Positions 28,155 through 38,166 of a stretch of 64,000 nucleotides of DNA are shown here, piece after piece. A program made the translations under genes and the position numbers. The stretch covers positions 186,001 to 250,000 of the forward strand of contig NSJX01000038.1 of the NCBI GenBank assembly GCA_002286715.1, written 5' to 3'. Below the pieces are notes generated by a model. The model ran no database searches, was not told the DNA's origin, and saw only the letters and a program-made list of their open reading frames with translations. Every line of letters starts with the position of its first letter. Position 1 is the first letter of the stretch. The DNA is from Dentipellis sp. KUC8613. Taxonomy: Eukaryota > Basidiomycota > Agaricomycetes > Russulales > Hericiaceae.

Positions 28155-28628
28155 CTAGCCACGCTTATCGCAACTCTCTATCCGTGGAACTCCTCCTACT
28201 CCAGTCGAAGCGTCCTCGATGATAGATGTTGGGGCTGCGCGGTGGTCATCGTCTTCGAGAAAGGAACATACAAGTATGGGAGCTGGTGTGCCACCAGGCG
28301 AACTTCCCTCCTTCATCTTCTCACGTCGTGCGTCCGTAGAGAGATATCGCTGGAGCTCCTCGACGCCATCTCCTTTTCGAAGAATCCACGCGATTGCTTG
28401 ACGACGTGATTCTCCCTCGGATTCTAGATGGACAGAAACGACGCATCGTGCATCATCGGGTCGACAACTTGCCTTCGCGTACTCAGATACTAGCGAGGAG
28501 GCGTCATCTTGAAGACGGGCGGCTATACGGCAGTGAAAACAGTCAGTGCCACTGAAATCTCGACCATCACTTACAGTCCGCTGTGTTCTCACTTCAACAC
28601 CTATCGGCTGCCAGAGCTCCCGTCCCAC
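28155..28628 (-). CDS. Weak candidate: uncharacterised acidic protein or gene remnant
   Basis: An open frame of about 157 codons with mixed, protein-like composition (many Glu, Arg, Ser; few low-complexity runs) ends in SIIEDASTGVGGVPRIESCD. It has no ATG near its 5' end, so it would have to be the last exon of a longer gene. A GTAAGT near 28574 and CGTATAG near 28523 look like splice sites, but splicing there shifts the frame into a stop. Upstream, near 28990-28930 on the same strand, a short stretch resembles an F-box core (GLPLELLMIVSDF). No domain is certain. It may be the remains of an F-box gene. Confidence 0.25.
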   Translation of the reverse strand: MGRELWQPIGVEVRTQRTVSDGRDFSGTDCFHCRIAARLQDDASSLVSEYAKASCRPDDARCVVSVHLESEGESRRQAIAWILRKGDGVEELQRYLSTDARREKMKEGSSPGGTPAPILVCSFLEDDDHRAAPTSIIEDASTGVGGVPRIESCDKRG

Positions 28629-29694
28629 GCACAGTCCAGCACTGGAATCGGGACCGTACAGGTTGATCTAGATGTCTTCTAGACTCTCGCTTTGGGTGAA
28701 CCTGAAAGAGCATATAGAGGTTGGTCAGGAAATGCGGCCGCGGTCTGAGGTTGTAGATACACTAATGCTGCTCTACTCATCCATCTACTTCCGTAAGTCG
28801 AATGCATGCTGCAAACAGTTCCTGAGCGAAGATTGTCCAAGGTTGCGAGGGGTAGATACTCACTGTAAGTAAAAATAGCTCTTAATTGCGCCAAGAACTC
28901 TGCATCGTGAGGTCAAAGTCAGATACAATCATGAGGAGCTCGAGGGGAAGGCCGATGAAATTGCCCGATCGGCGACCGTGGGAACCAATTGATCTCCGAG
29001 TCTGGGGAAGTCGCCGACGACGCCTCCTTTCCTTGGCAAGCTCTGTAATTATTGACTTACCACTCTTCACCGAGGTTTGCTATAGCTAGCACGACGCGAC
29101 AATCAACCATAGCCCGAGTACTTTGCATGTGTTCTGCAGCAAAATACGTCGAACTGGACTCATAGGTGGCTTGAACCCCGAGACATTTGGTTTCACGTCT
29201 GCGAGAAGGTATGATCTGAATCGTCATAGCACCGGAGAACGAGATTCCATGTCTAGATGCCGATATCCTCGACGAACAAACTCGAGTAGTTCTTGAGACG
29301 CCGCCAAACACGAGCTATAGGAGCACATGGCTCTCTGTTGGCATTAGCTCGAGGCTGCGAATCGACGGCGATCGGACAGGAAACCGAGGTGAGCTGACCG
29401 TCCACATCACTCGACCTCCCACACATGTAACGTCAACTCGGTCTTCTCAGCTGCTACCCACTACACTGACGAGCGCTCTTCCGCCGCAAATCTTTTATCC
29501 TCGACCACAATCGACTGATCCCATGCGCGCCTCCGTCTGACGATCGCCTGCATCACTGATCTGGACGTGATGTTGCGGAAGATAGGTACGAATTCGAATT
29601 CGAAAGGCCGACGACTTCACGATAGGAACGGCAGAAGCGTGGTCGACGCTCGCGCTGGACGCTGATCCCGACCATGCGGGCTGCAGCGACGAGG

Positions 29695-29700
29695 TATAAA
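29695..29700 (+). promoter_or_regulatory. TATA box
   Basis: TATAAA in the context GGTATAAAAGC, about 190 bp before the start codon of the secreted protein gene. A pyrimidine-rich leader fills most of the space between, as in highly expressed fungal genes. Confidence 0.6.
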
Positions 29701-29750
29701 AGCACGGCAGCATACACCCCGTTTCCCCAATCCTGGCGATTCACCCCCGT

Positions 29751-29860
29751 TCTTTCCTTTCCTTTCCTTTCGTTCTTGTTCATTTCCCTCTCTCTCTCTC
29801 TCTCTCTCTCTTCGTTCTTGTCTCTATTCACTTCTTTGTTTTTGTTGTCATACCTTTTTC
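29751..29860 (+). promoter_or_regulatory. Pyrimidine-rich leader with (CT)n run
   Basis: C/T-rich stretch that includes CCTTT units near 29757-29770 and about twelve CT repeats at 29788-29812. CT blocks just before the transcription or translation start are a known feature of strongly expressed filamentous-fungal genes. Confidence 0.6.
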
Positions 29861-29888
29861 TCGGGCCTCCTGATACGACTCCGCCGCC

Positions 29889-32601
29889 ATGTCCAAGTTC
29901 ACGAAATTGTACGCGTATGCGTCGCTTCTGTCCCTGGTGGGCACACAGGCGCTCGCAGCCAACGACTGGGATGTCCCCTGCACGCAGGGACAGTGCACGT
30001 ACGACCTCCCTGCGAACAGTGGGGCTTCCGCTACAGTCCAAGTGGTTCGTCGCACTCTCATATCTGCGTTAGTGTTCCACGGCTGATCACAGCCGCACGC
30101 TCGCCAGACGGGCTCGACGACTGCGATATCGGACATAACGACCGCTGCAGGATGGGAGATCCTGGAGTGTGATGCGGATGGACTGGACCAGACGATCAAG
30201 ATGGTGTGCACGAGTACGACTGCCGCCTGCGACCACGTTCTGCAGAACGGCGCGAAGGATACACTCGTCCGCTTGCCCCAGAACGTAAGTCTCTATTCTA
30301 TTTACTCAATGTATGCTGTGGGTATTGACAGCCACGCAGTGCGGCCAGATGCCTTTTGCGCGCGTGGCGAGCATGACGGAGACGAACCAGACAATCCCCT
30401 CTACGGCGAAGCGCTCGCTCTTCGGGCGCGGCGGAACGACGCAGACCGTATATACTCTGGATCTTGATACCAATTTCGCTGCAGCCAATCCGTCTCAGTG
30501 AGTATTCCTCTTGACTTCACTTCTCCAATGTTGGTGTTCAATTATGCAATAGGCACGGAGCGATCTCGTTCTCCGTACAGGGAGTGAACCTCCCAGACTC
30601 GTCTACGGCACCTGCAAAGTCGCGCCGCTTCGTCTCGCGACCCGTCATGGAGATGAAGCACAGACGGGCTGCAACCACTCAATGTACGTCCCTTTCCCCC
30701 AGGCCGCATTCTCAACAAAAACAAAACTCAACCACCCTATCTTCCATCTTCCACAGCCGTCGAAGCGAAGATGAAACAGATCAACGGAGAGGTCAAGGAC
30801 AAGCTCGAGCACAAGTTCAACGAGACGCGCAACATCGGCCCGCACCCCGTGGACCTCAACGTGGACAAGACGCTCATCAACCTCGGCGTGACGTGCCCCG
30901 TCGTGAACGGGAACGTGAACGTCGGCATCAACGCGAAAACGCACGTCGACGTCTCCCTCGGCGCCACCGCCGTGGGCACCGTCATCCCGCCCAAGCTCGA
31001 CGATTTCAGTCTGTTCGTTGGTGAGCTGTCCTTTTTGTCCTTGACGCGGGGAGTTGGATTGACTGAATCCTTCCTGATGGTGGGTAGCTTTGGATGGGAA
31101 CATCGACGGCACGTTGACGGCGAAGGCGACGGCGCAGGGCCCCTTCACGTCCGGCGCCATCCCCGTCTTCTCCGCCGGCATTCCAGGGTTCAATGTCCCT
31201 GGGTGTGTTCTCCCCTCCGCTTGAATCCTAGCGCACTGCTGAATATACATACCTAGAATCTTCTCTGTCGGCCCAGCGTTCACCGTGAACGCTGAGGTCA
31301 CGGGCGACGTCGAGCTCGAGCTCGACTTGACCACCGGGCTCGCGTACTCGTTCTCGAACGTCGAGTTCGAGTTCCCGCCCGGCAAGTCTGCCAGCACCGG
31401 TACCTTTGGCCCTAGCGACAACAGTACGTTATGTCCTAATACTGTTTCGGTTCGACTAGTGCTGATCATCCTGGATGCCAGCCTTTACACTCTCTGCGAG
31501 CCCTGAGCTCTCCGGCAGCGCAAACATCACGGCGCATCTCATCCCCGAGGTTGGTACACCTCTTCCCACATCTCGCCTTTTGAAACCGAGCTCATCATCG
31601 ACCCGCCAGCTCACGGTCGGCATCAAAGTGCTCAACGGCGTCGGCACCGCCGACGTCTTCCTCGACCTCGACGCGTCCGCCTCGCTCAACATCACCGGCG
31701 TCGACCTCAAGGCGTCCGGCACCGTCGGCACCGCGGGCAAGTCCGGCAGCGCGGCCGCGCAGGCCTGCGTCGACGTCAGCACGGGCCTCAACGCGCACGT
31801 CGGCGCGACCGCCGCGCTGCTCGACGTGTTCGACAAGACCGCGCAGCTGACGCTGTTCAACAAGAACTTCGATCTCTTCCAGGTGCGTTTGCTCGTCTAT
31901 GGGTTCTCGTGGAAGTTGGTACTCATGCGGGCGATGGTTATTTTAGAAATGCTTCGCCGCGAAGACAGCGCCTCCCGCAGCCAAAGTCTCCCCTGCAGTC
32001 GCATCGCAGGCACCCGCCGCGCCGCCCAAGGCTCCCGTTGCGGCCCCGCCGAAGGCGCCTGCTGGTGCGCCGCCTGCGCAGCCCAAGGCTCCCACTGCGG
32101 CCCCTCCCAACACTCCCGCTCCCGCCTCTCCTGCCGCGCCGAAAGCACCTGTCGCCGCCCCTCCCAAAGCCCCCGCCGCCGCGCCTCCGAAAGCCCCTGC
32201 CGCTGCACCACCCAAGGCGCCTGCCGCCGCACCACCCAAGGCACCTGCCGCCGCCCCGCCAAAAGCCCCCGCCGCAGCCCCGCCAAAAGCCCCTGCCGCC
32301 GCACCACCCAAGGCCCCCGCCGCACCGCCCGCCGCAGCAGCCCCGAAGCTCGCCGCGACGCCCACCACGGCCACGTCGCGTGCGGTGAACAACAACAACC
32401 CGCTCGCGAAGCGCGCGTCGCTCAAGTGCTCGACGTTCTCGGCGCCCCAGACGCTCGTGAGCCAGCTTGTGCATGCGATCCAGTACGTGGCTCTCTTTCT
32501 CTTTGTCCCTGTCCATTTCTGTCCCTCGCTCGCTCTATCTCTCGCTCGCTCCACTCGAGGCGCTAACTGACGGACTTTACAGGCAAAAGGCCAAGTCATA
32601 A
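29889..32601 (+). CDS. Large secreted protein with C-terminal Ala/Pro/Lys repeats
   Basis: Eleven exons: 29889-30041, 30108-30284, 30340-30497, 30553-30683, 30757-31020, 31088-31202, 31257-31423, 31482-31549, 31610-31882, 31947-32482, 32583-32601; 686 residues. A signal peptide of about 23 residues ends in GTQALA. The body starts NDWDVPCTQGQCTYDLP and has a beta-rich pattern with conserved stretches such as STTAISDITTAAGWEIL, CDHVLQ, DTLVRLP and VGTVIPPKLDDF. I associate this pattern with a family of secreted agaricomycete proteins of unknown function. After FDLFQ/KCFAAK the C-terminus turns into about eight near-identical APPKAPAA units, then NNNNPLAKRASLKCSTFSA. The Lys-Arg could be cut by a Kex2-type protease. 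A wall-associated or extracellular structural role is likely but not shown. TATA box and CT leader suggest strong expression. Confidence 0.85.
32140..32325 (+). repeat. Tandem 24-bp coding repeats (APPKAPAA)
   Basis: About eight in-frame 24-base units code for APPKAPAA or close variants in the secreted protein. Codons differ between units, so the repeat is not a perfect recent expansion. Confidence 0.85.
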
Positions 32602-32879
32602 TTCGCATACACATACACTTTAGGATTTGCAACGAGTCAGAGTTTGTACCATGTTCATAGTTAATTTCGTTCATTCAGGGTTCTGTGCTGCGGTTGCCAG
32701 TTGGTTGGTTGGTCGATTGGTTGTACACTGTATATACTTCTGTAAGGTCATAATGTGGATTTCAAATAATTGTTGTCTTTTATATTATACATATCTCATC
32801 GCCATACTTCGACTTCTCATGGGAACTGGGAACTGGGAACATAGAAATTAGTTAGTCAAACAAGTCAAGGATAGTGGAG

Positions 32880-33185
32880 ATGTCGTCGCGACGGCGGAAG
32901 TGCTGCAGACCGGTGCTCTGCGCAGGACTCGGACTCTGAGACGTGCGCGGCAACGGCAGCGGCGGGGTGCCCCGGTGCGCACTGGCATGCCGTCCCCGCA
33001 CCTCGCGATCGGTCGATATGCAGCGTAGGTGCTCGCGGCGGGCGGGCCGCTCGGGAAGGCGGTGTCTGTGCAGAGCGTGGAGGATGCTGGTGTGGATGGG
33101 TGCAGCGGCGGCGGCAGGAGGGAGGGCGATGGGATTGGCTGATTTGGCTGATTTGGAGCTTTCTGTCACGGCGGGCTCTGCTTAG
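32880..33185 (+). pseudogene. C-terminal fragment of an F-box gene
   Basis: This plus-strand stretch matches the 3' end of the intact minus-strand F-box gene at 42.9 kb. GGTCGATATGCAGCG occurs in both, the last residues align (AAAAAGGRAMGLADLADLEL here, AAAAAGRAMGLDDLEV there), and both end GCTTAG. Between these anchors there are small insertions and deletions, including one upstream of the shared 15-mer that changes frame. No F-box or upstream exon lies to the left, where the secreted protein's 3' end begins within 300 bp. It is therefore a broken, 5'-truncated copy in opposite orientation to the intact gene. Confidence 0.75.
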
Positions 33186-36100
33186 CATGGTACACCCTTT
33201 TCTTTTCGTTTGCCTCCTGCGGTGCATTTGGTATGGGAGGAGGAATGGGAGTTGGGATTGGAATTGATAGCCCTGTGGTTTTGTTTTTGTATACCGAAAT
33301 GATTGAATGGAGCTCGCGTTGACAACTCGAGATTGCTGCGTGCAACTCTGGTCATCGTCGTTGCAGTGAAAGCCTTCAACTCACTGGGTAGGATAAGGTA
33401 CTGCTCGAGTAAAGGGGCCCCAGGGGGACGGAGGTGATAAATGCGTTCTGTGTAGTCCAACGCTCGCGGAACCAGGACGGTAGTGGCTGTTGCATTGAGT
33501 GGATTGGACAAGATGCCAGAGTGTCCGCATCCCGAGCGGGAGACCCGTATGTTTGCTCATCGTCAGACGCGAGGTAGAGGGGAGAAATTTTAGAAACGAT
33601 ACTTGCGAGTCGGTCGACGGCGCACGGTGCCATTGTCCTTCACGACAGCGACAATGCCTCAGCGAGTTTGATAGAATAGTGATCGTGTACACAATGTCAC
33701 TTGGACGTGCGGCACAAGCGGATTACGAAGGGAAGATCTGCACTCGAGCAGCGAATGAGGCTGGTGCGGTACGAGGTGGAGCGATGCGGTGAGGGAGAGC
33801 ACTCAGACTGTACGCGCCGACATTCCATTCAGCGCCATCAAGCACTTACCTTGAGACGGATCCGGCATCCCAAGTGCTCTCGCATTGGGCGGGAGCATAG
33901 ACATCTGCACATCGCAGAGAGTGGAAATCGATAGCGGTAAGCAAGAGCCGGCTCGAATGCGCATGAAGCGAAGCTGACGCACGCACCGCGAATTTGAGCA
34001 GGCCCGTCGTCCTGTCCGCAGGCGGCACATGGATTCCTCGCGTCATCCAATTTGGAGGCAGAGCGGACCTGTATCGTCCTGTCCCACGAATTTCAGGCAG
34101 GCAGCACATGCATTCCTCGCTGAGCATGAAAGAGTGATCTGAGAGGTAGAACGTCATCCAATTTGGAGGCGCTCGCTCGCTCGCATGAGCCACAGTAATA
34201 CGAGAGCGGACCTGTCGACCCTCGTCCGATGTCCCGTCCTACAAAACCAAGCTGCTGCCACCGAAAGACGAGGACGAAGGCCGACCGCGGCGGAGCAAAG
34301 GAAACAGGATCCAGACCCAGACCCCGAACTCTCACCGACATTTGAGCCCCGAAACTCCCGACCCCCCGATCCGCGTCCCCGGATCCGGGCTCCAAGTCGA
34401 ATTCCACCTCCACGCCCTCGACAGCCTCCCAGCTCGAGCATATGCGATCCGCATGCCTATGTCGTCTCGATCCGGATTCGGCTGCAGTTCCAGATCCAGG
34501 ACGGGCAGATAGAGATAGAAGCCCCAAGCAAGAAGCAAGAAGTGGGGTCGTGCTCACTTCTCGCGCTCGTGTCGTATTCCAGATCTAGAGTGGGACGCGA
34601 GACGTGCGCGTCATGCAGATCTTCCGTACCGCTGCCGCGCGCCACGATGAGCACCCCTAGCTCCGTCTCGAGGTCCTCCACCGTGTCCGACCTGCGCCCG
34701 TCGTCCGCGTCCACGTCCTTCGATAGCGCATACCATTGACCTTTGCGCGAGCGACAACAGCATCCCAATCGAAGCCAGACAAGCCAAACACCATCCTCCA
34801 TCTTCAAAACTCCAACCCAAATCGCACATCGACAGCCCACCTTGCCCATCCTGACATCCAACCCTCGTCAACGTCAACGTCAACGTCAGACATCCGCATC
34901 TCGTCCAAACGCAGAAGGAACACACATACCGCGCTCTCGCCAATGCCTATGACGCAACCGCAACCCCAGCTGCAGCAGATCGCTGTATCCCCATATGCAT
35001 GTCGTCGCGAGCCCGTGACCGGGCCTCGTACGGGTCTATCGGACGATCACCGCGCGAAGACGTCTTGGCTTGGGTCTTCGCGTGGCTGATGTATGCTGCT
35101 GGAATGTACTAGTACTGGATAGACGCATGTGCAGAGGGTAGGCAGGATCCTACCATGGCCAGAGGCAGGCACCTTGCACGTCATGCGAACTTGAACACGG
35201 TGCATACTCGGCCTTCGTTTCATCCTCGTCTTCCCGTACCTCGCGTCGAGCCCCATCTACAGTCCACCGTACGTCACCGCCATCCGTATATCGCCGAGAG
35301 CGAAGATACGCGAGGGCGTACATACCGCATACCATGCGACCCACGTATTCGAGGCCCGACGTCAGAGTCTGCGCGATCGTCTGCACATGCTTCGCACTGT
35401 AGACGAAGACGCAGAGATGCGGGTGCGGGTGCGGACGAGACGCGGTCTGCAGTCCGTCGCATGTCGACGTCACCGTCCACACCTTCTCCCGAGCGTGAAA
35501 GCATCGTGCGTCGAGGAAGATGGCACCCGGTACCAGTAGACGGATACGCACGGTATACGGCTCACGCGTTCGAGACCAGATGAGGACAAGTCGGGCCTGA
35601 TGCTTCGCGAACGAGAGCTTCGCGTGCGCGGCGCAAGCGCGGTGTGAAGGCGAAGGCGAAGGCGAAGGCGAAGGCGAGGACGCGCAAAGTACTGTACGTA
35701 TACCAGTACCAGGTCTGTGCACACATCCGTTCGCCCACACCAATACTCCACACCCAAACCAGAAGACGAACGTGAAGACGGAAATGTGCAAGAACGGACG
35801 CACGACTCACCGGCTCACAAAACCCAATCACCCCACCCCCGCCCGCCTTTGAGGCTCGCACCCCACTTCAGTCTTCATGTCCCCACGCGCTCTAGACCAT
35901 CTAGACCAGTCCGCCGGCGAACTCGGACACGAACTCGGGCGCGATGCGGGGTAAAGAACACGCTCGCACCGGCGCGGACGGTGGGCAGGATGGGGGCGGG
36001 GGTATCGGCGGCCTCGAGTCTCGAGTCTTGAGTCTTGCGACGAGGATACCGGAACAAAAGGCCAGTGAGGAACGGATCCAGCAGCTGCCAACATTAACAC

Positions 36101-37458
36101 CGGCACCAACACTAGGACCAGCACCGTGCACCGTGCACCGACAGCGGCCGACGGATAAACTGAGAGCGCATAACACTCACGGTGAGGACAAGCTAGAGCT
36201 AGAGCTAGAGCTCGGATCTGAGGTGATACTTAATGGCGGACTCGAGTCTTGAGTCGGATCTTGAGCTTGAGTTGCCGGAGCATAGCTATAGAGTCCAGGA
36301 GAACGAAGCACCTTGAGCGTACACTGGCATTGGCACCGTGCACCGTGCACCAACGACGTACGGCTAAATCCCCCATCGACACGCACGCAGCATGATGATC
36401 CGCACCAACGGCCAAGGCCAAAGACCACCACACAAACAGAAAAAGAAAGATGGGGATGGGGACGGGAATCAAAAATAAAATCATGCAGGAGAAGAGTCAA
36501 GAGTCAAGAGCGGGGCGGGGCAGTGGCGGGGCGGACCTGGGGCGGGGTGCGATCCGATCGGGACCAGGACCACGCGAGAACGAGAACGAGGACGAGATCG
36601 GGCGGGGTAGACCTCGACGTGTCCCGACTCGCCACGTCCACGTCCCGCTGTATCATAGTCTACTCACCTTGTACCGTAAGATCAATAGACAGTCAGAGTC
36701 ATGTCTCGTCGTACGATGTACCGACGCGGAGCACGGAGCATAGCGTGGTATACTATTCGAGTGCGGGTGCTCGTACCGGGGTGAGGCAATGGCAATGCGC
36801 GCAGGGGCTTGAGCGCAGTACGTTGGTGCAAGCGTGTATTGCGAGCAACTGGCAGAGTCTGCAGCACCACCAAAAAAAAAGCAAAGATGAGATAGGATGG
36901 ACACGAGAAAGTATACGCGAGGGAGAGAGAAGAGAGACATACGCGCGCCCGTAGCCTGTCCCAATCGGGCTCAATCTCAGGCGCGCGGGTAAGGATCGTG
37001 AGTGCAGTGGAGGTGCATGGATATGGACATGGTACAGAGGGGGGAGGGGGTACTGGTACAGTGTACACAGAGCGAGCGAGCACGAGGATACGGGATCGAG
37101 TAAAGAGCAAAGGGAGGAAAAGAGGAAAAGAGGAAAAGAAGGGAAGGATCCAGGATCGGGGGATTAATGTATAATGTAGATGTAGCAATGAGGTGAGTGG
37201 ACGTATGTGTAATGTGTATGTGTATATGGGTACCGGAACGCGATAATGGATGTGGGGAGTGTGCTTGGGTTAGTTTACTATGCGGATGAAGAGTCGTCGT
37301 CGTCGTCGTCGAGGGGGGGGAAGCAGCTATAACCAAAGGAAACCGAAAGCCGAACGAGAAAGAGGTGAAAGAGAGATGATGATGCGTGATAACCAATAAG
37401 TAACCGACTCGCGTCGACACGGCGTGCCGGCGCGGTTTTGCTCGCGCCCCCGCCTGCA
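33186..37458. other. Degenerate repeat-bearing interval
   Basis: No intact gene is visible in 4.3 kb. It holds one arm of a diverged inverted repeat (about 33.48-34.02 kb) and a local direct repeat around CATCCAATTTGGAGGC at 34.04 and 34.15 kb. It also has simple repeats: GTCAAC units near 34866, GAAGGC units near 35650, AGAGCT units near 36190 and GTC units near 37295. Several frames over 100 codons are Arg/Pro/Ser-rich and lack start-codon context or splice logic. Confidence 0.6.
33480..34020 (-). repeat. Left arm of a diverged inverted repeat
   Basis: Read on the minus strand this block is colinear with the plus strand of 40.43-41.06 kb. Shared landmarks in order: GGACAGGACGACGG..CTGCTCAAAT, CATTCG.TGCTCGAGTGCAGATC, TTCTATCAAACTCG, TTGTCGCTGTCGTGAAGG, ATGAGCAA, CTCCCGCTCGG.ATGCGGACA and TCCACTCAA.GCAA. 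The two arms differ by many substitutions and by an insertion in the right arm. One reading frame looks formerly coding, but I do not recognise the protein. Confidence 0.7.
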
Positions 37459-38064
37459 CTACACCTCGTCCGCCGACGCAACCGCGACGCACGCCGACAG
37501 CCCACTGCGCACATACTGCCGCGGCAGCGGCGTGCGGCGGCGCATGGGGCGCCCGCCCGTCCCGCCGCGGCTGAGGAGCATGCACGCGACCGCGCGCGCG
37601 CGCATGTCGCGCACGGCCGGGGCCACTGTCACCGTCACCGTCGCGGGCTGCACGCGCACGTCCACCTCCGCACCCATACCCGTGCGCCGGGGTGCGTGGA
37701 TGTGGGCATCCGCCCGCCGGGGCGCGAGGACGTCCGTGCGCCGCGGCGTGGACGACGGCAGCGCGGGCGGCACGGGGACGTAGAGCGGCACGGCGGACGC
37801 GTCGGCGAAGGGGTCCTCCTCGTCGTTGTGCAGACGGGGGTACATGCGGTGGTGTTGGTGTTGCGGCGGGGGCGGGGGCGCGCGGCGCGTGGGGACGGGT
37901 GCGGGCGGGGCGAAGGAGATGACGCGGGACGGCTTGCGCGCGGTGCGGGCGCGCGCGGGGGCGGCGAGGAAGGGCATGTTGGCTGCGCGGCGGGTGGGCG
38001 CGGGCAGGTCCGTGTAGAGCGCGTGGATGCGCGGGGGCAGGGCGGCGGCTTGCGTGGTGAGCAT
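37459..38064 (-). CDS. Hypothetical basic Pro/Arg-rich protein
   Basis: A single open frame of 201 codons starts at ATG 38064 (MLTTQAAALPPRIHALYTDL) and stops at 37459. It is rich in Ala, Pro and Arg, with a short acidic patch (NDEEDPFADASAVPLYVP) that is more protein-like than its surroundings. A minus-strand TATAAA lies about 97 bp before the ATG, and the sequence between is CT-rich on that strand, as in a promoter and leader. No domain, signal peptide or membrane helix is seen. High GC makes open frames of this size possible by chance, so it remains a candidate. Confidence 0.45.
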   Translation of the reverse strand: MLTTQAAALPPRIHALYTDLPAPTRRAANMPFLAAPARARTARKPSRVISFAPPAPVPTRRAPPPPPQHQHHRMYPRLHNDEEDPFADASAVPLYVPVPPALPSSTPRRTDVLAPRRADAHIHAPRRTGMGAEVDVRVQPATVTVTVAPAVRDMRARAVACMLLSRGGTGGRPMRRRTPLPRQYVRSGLSACVAVASADEV

Positions 38065-38160
38065 TGTGTGTTGTGCGTGGGTGGGAGAGCGGGTGGGTGG
38101 GTGGTGGGTGGTGGGTGATGGGGCGAGAGGCGAGCAGGGAGAAGAGGCAAAGAGGAGGCG

Positions 38161-38166
38161 TTTATA
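38161..38166 (-). promoter_or_regulatory. TATA box
   Basis: TATAAA on the minus strand, 97 bp before the candidate start at 38064, followed by a CT-rich leader. Confidence 0.45.

Larger units (their letters stand above)
29312..29888. promoter_or_regulatory. Upstream region of the secreted Ala/Pro-rich protein
   Basis: 577 bp before the start of the next plus-strand gene. It contains a TATAAA box and a long pyrimidine leader, each listed separately. Confidence 0.6.

Noticed and set aside
34185..34739. 184-codon plus-strand frame with Ser-rich end
   Set aside because: It overlaps decayed repeats, has long Pro/Arg strings and no domain. The Ser-rich end alone is not enough to call a gene.
35150..35803. 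217-codon minus-strand frame with a hydrophobic N-terminus
   Set aside because: Its 5' end is a GTG, not ATG, and the rest includes a Ser-Pro run made by a simple repeat. No splice pattern or promoter supports it.
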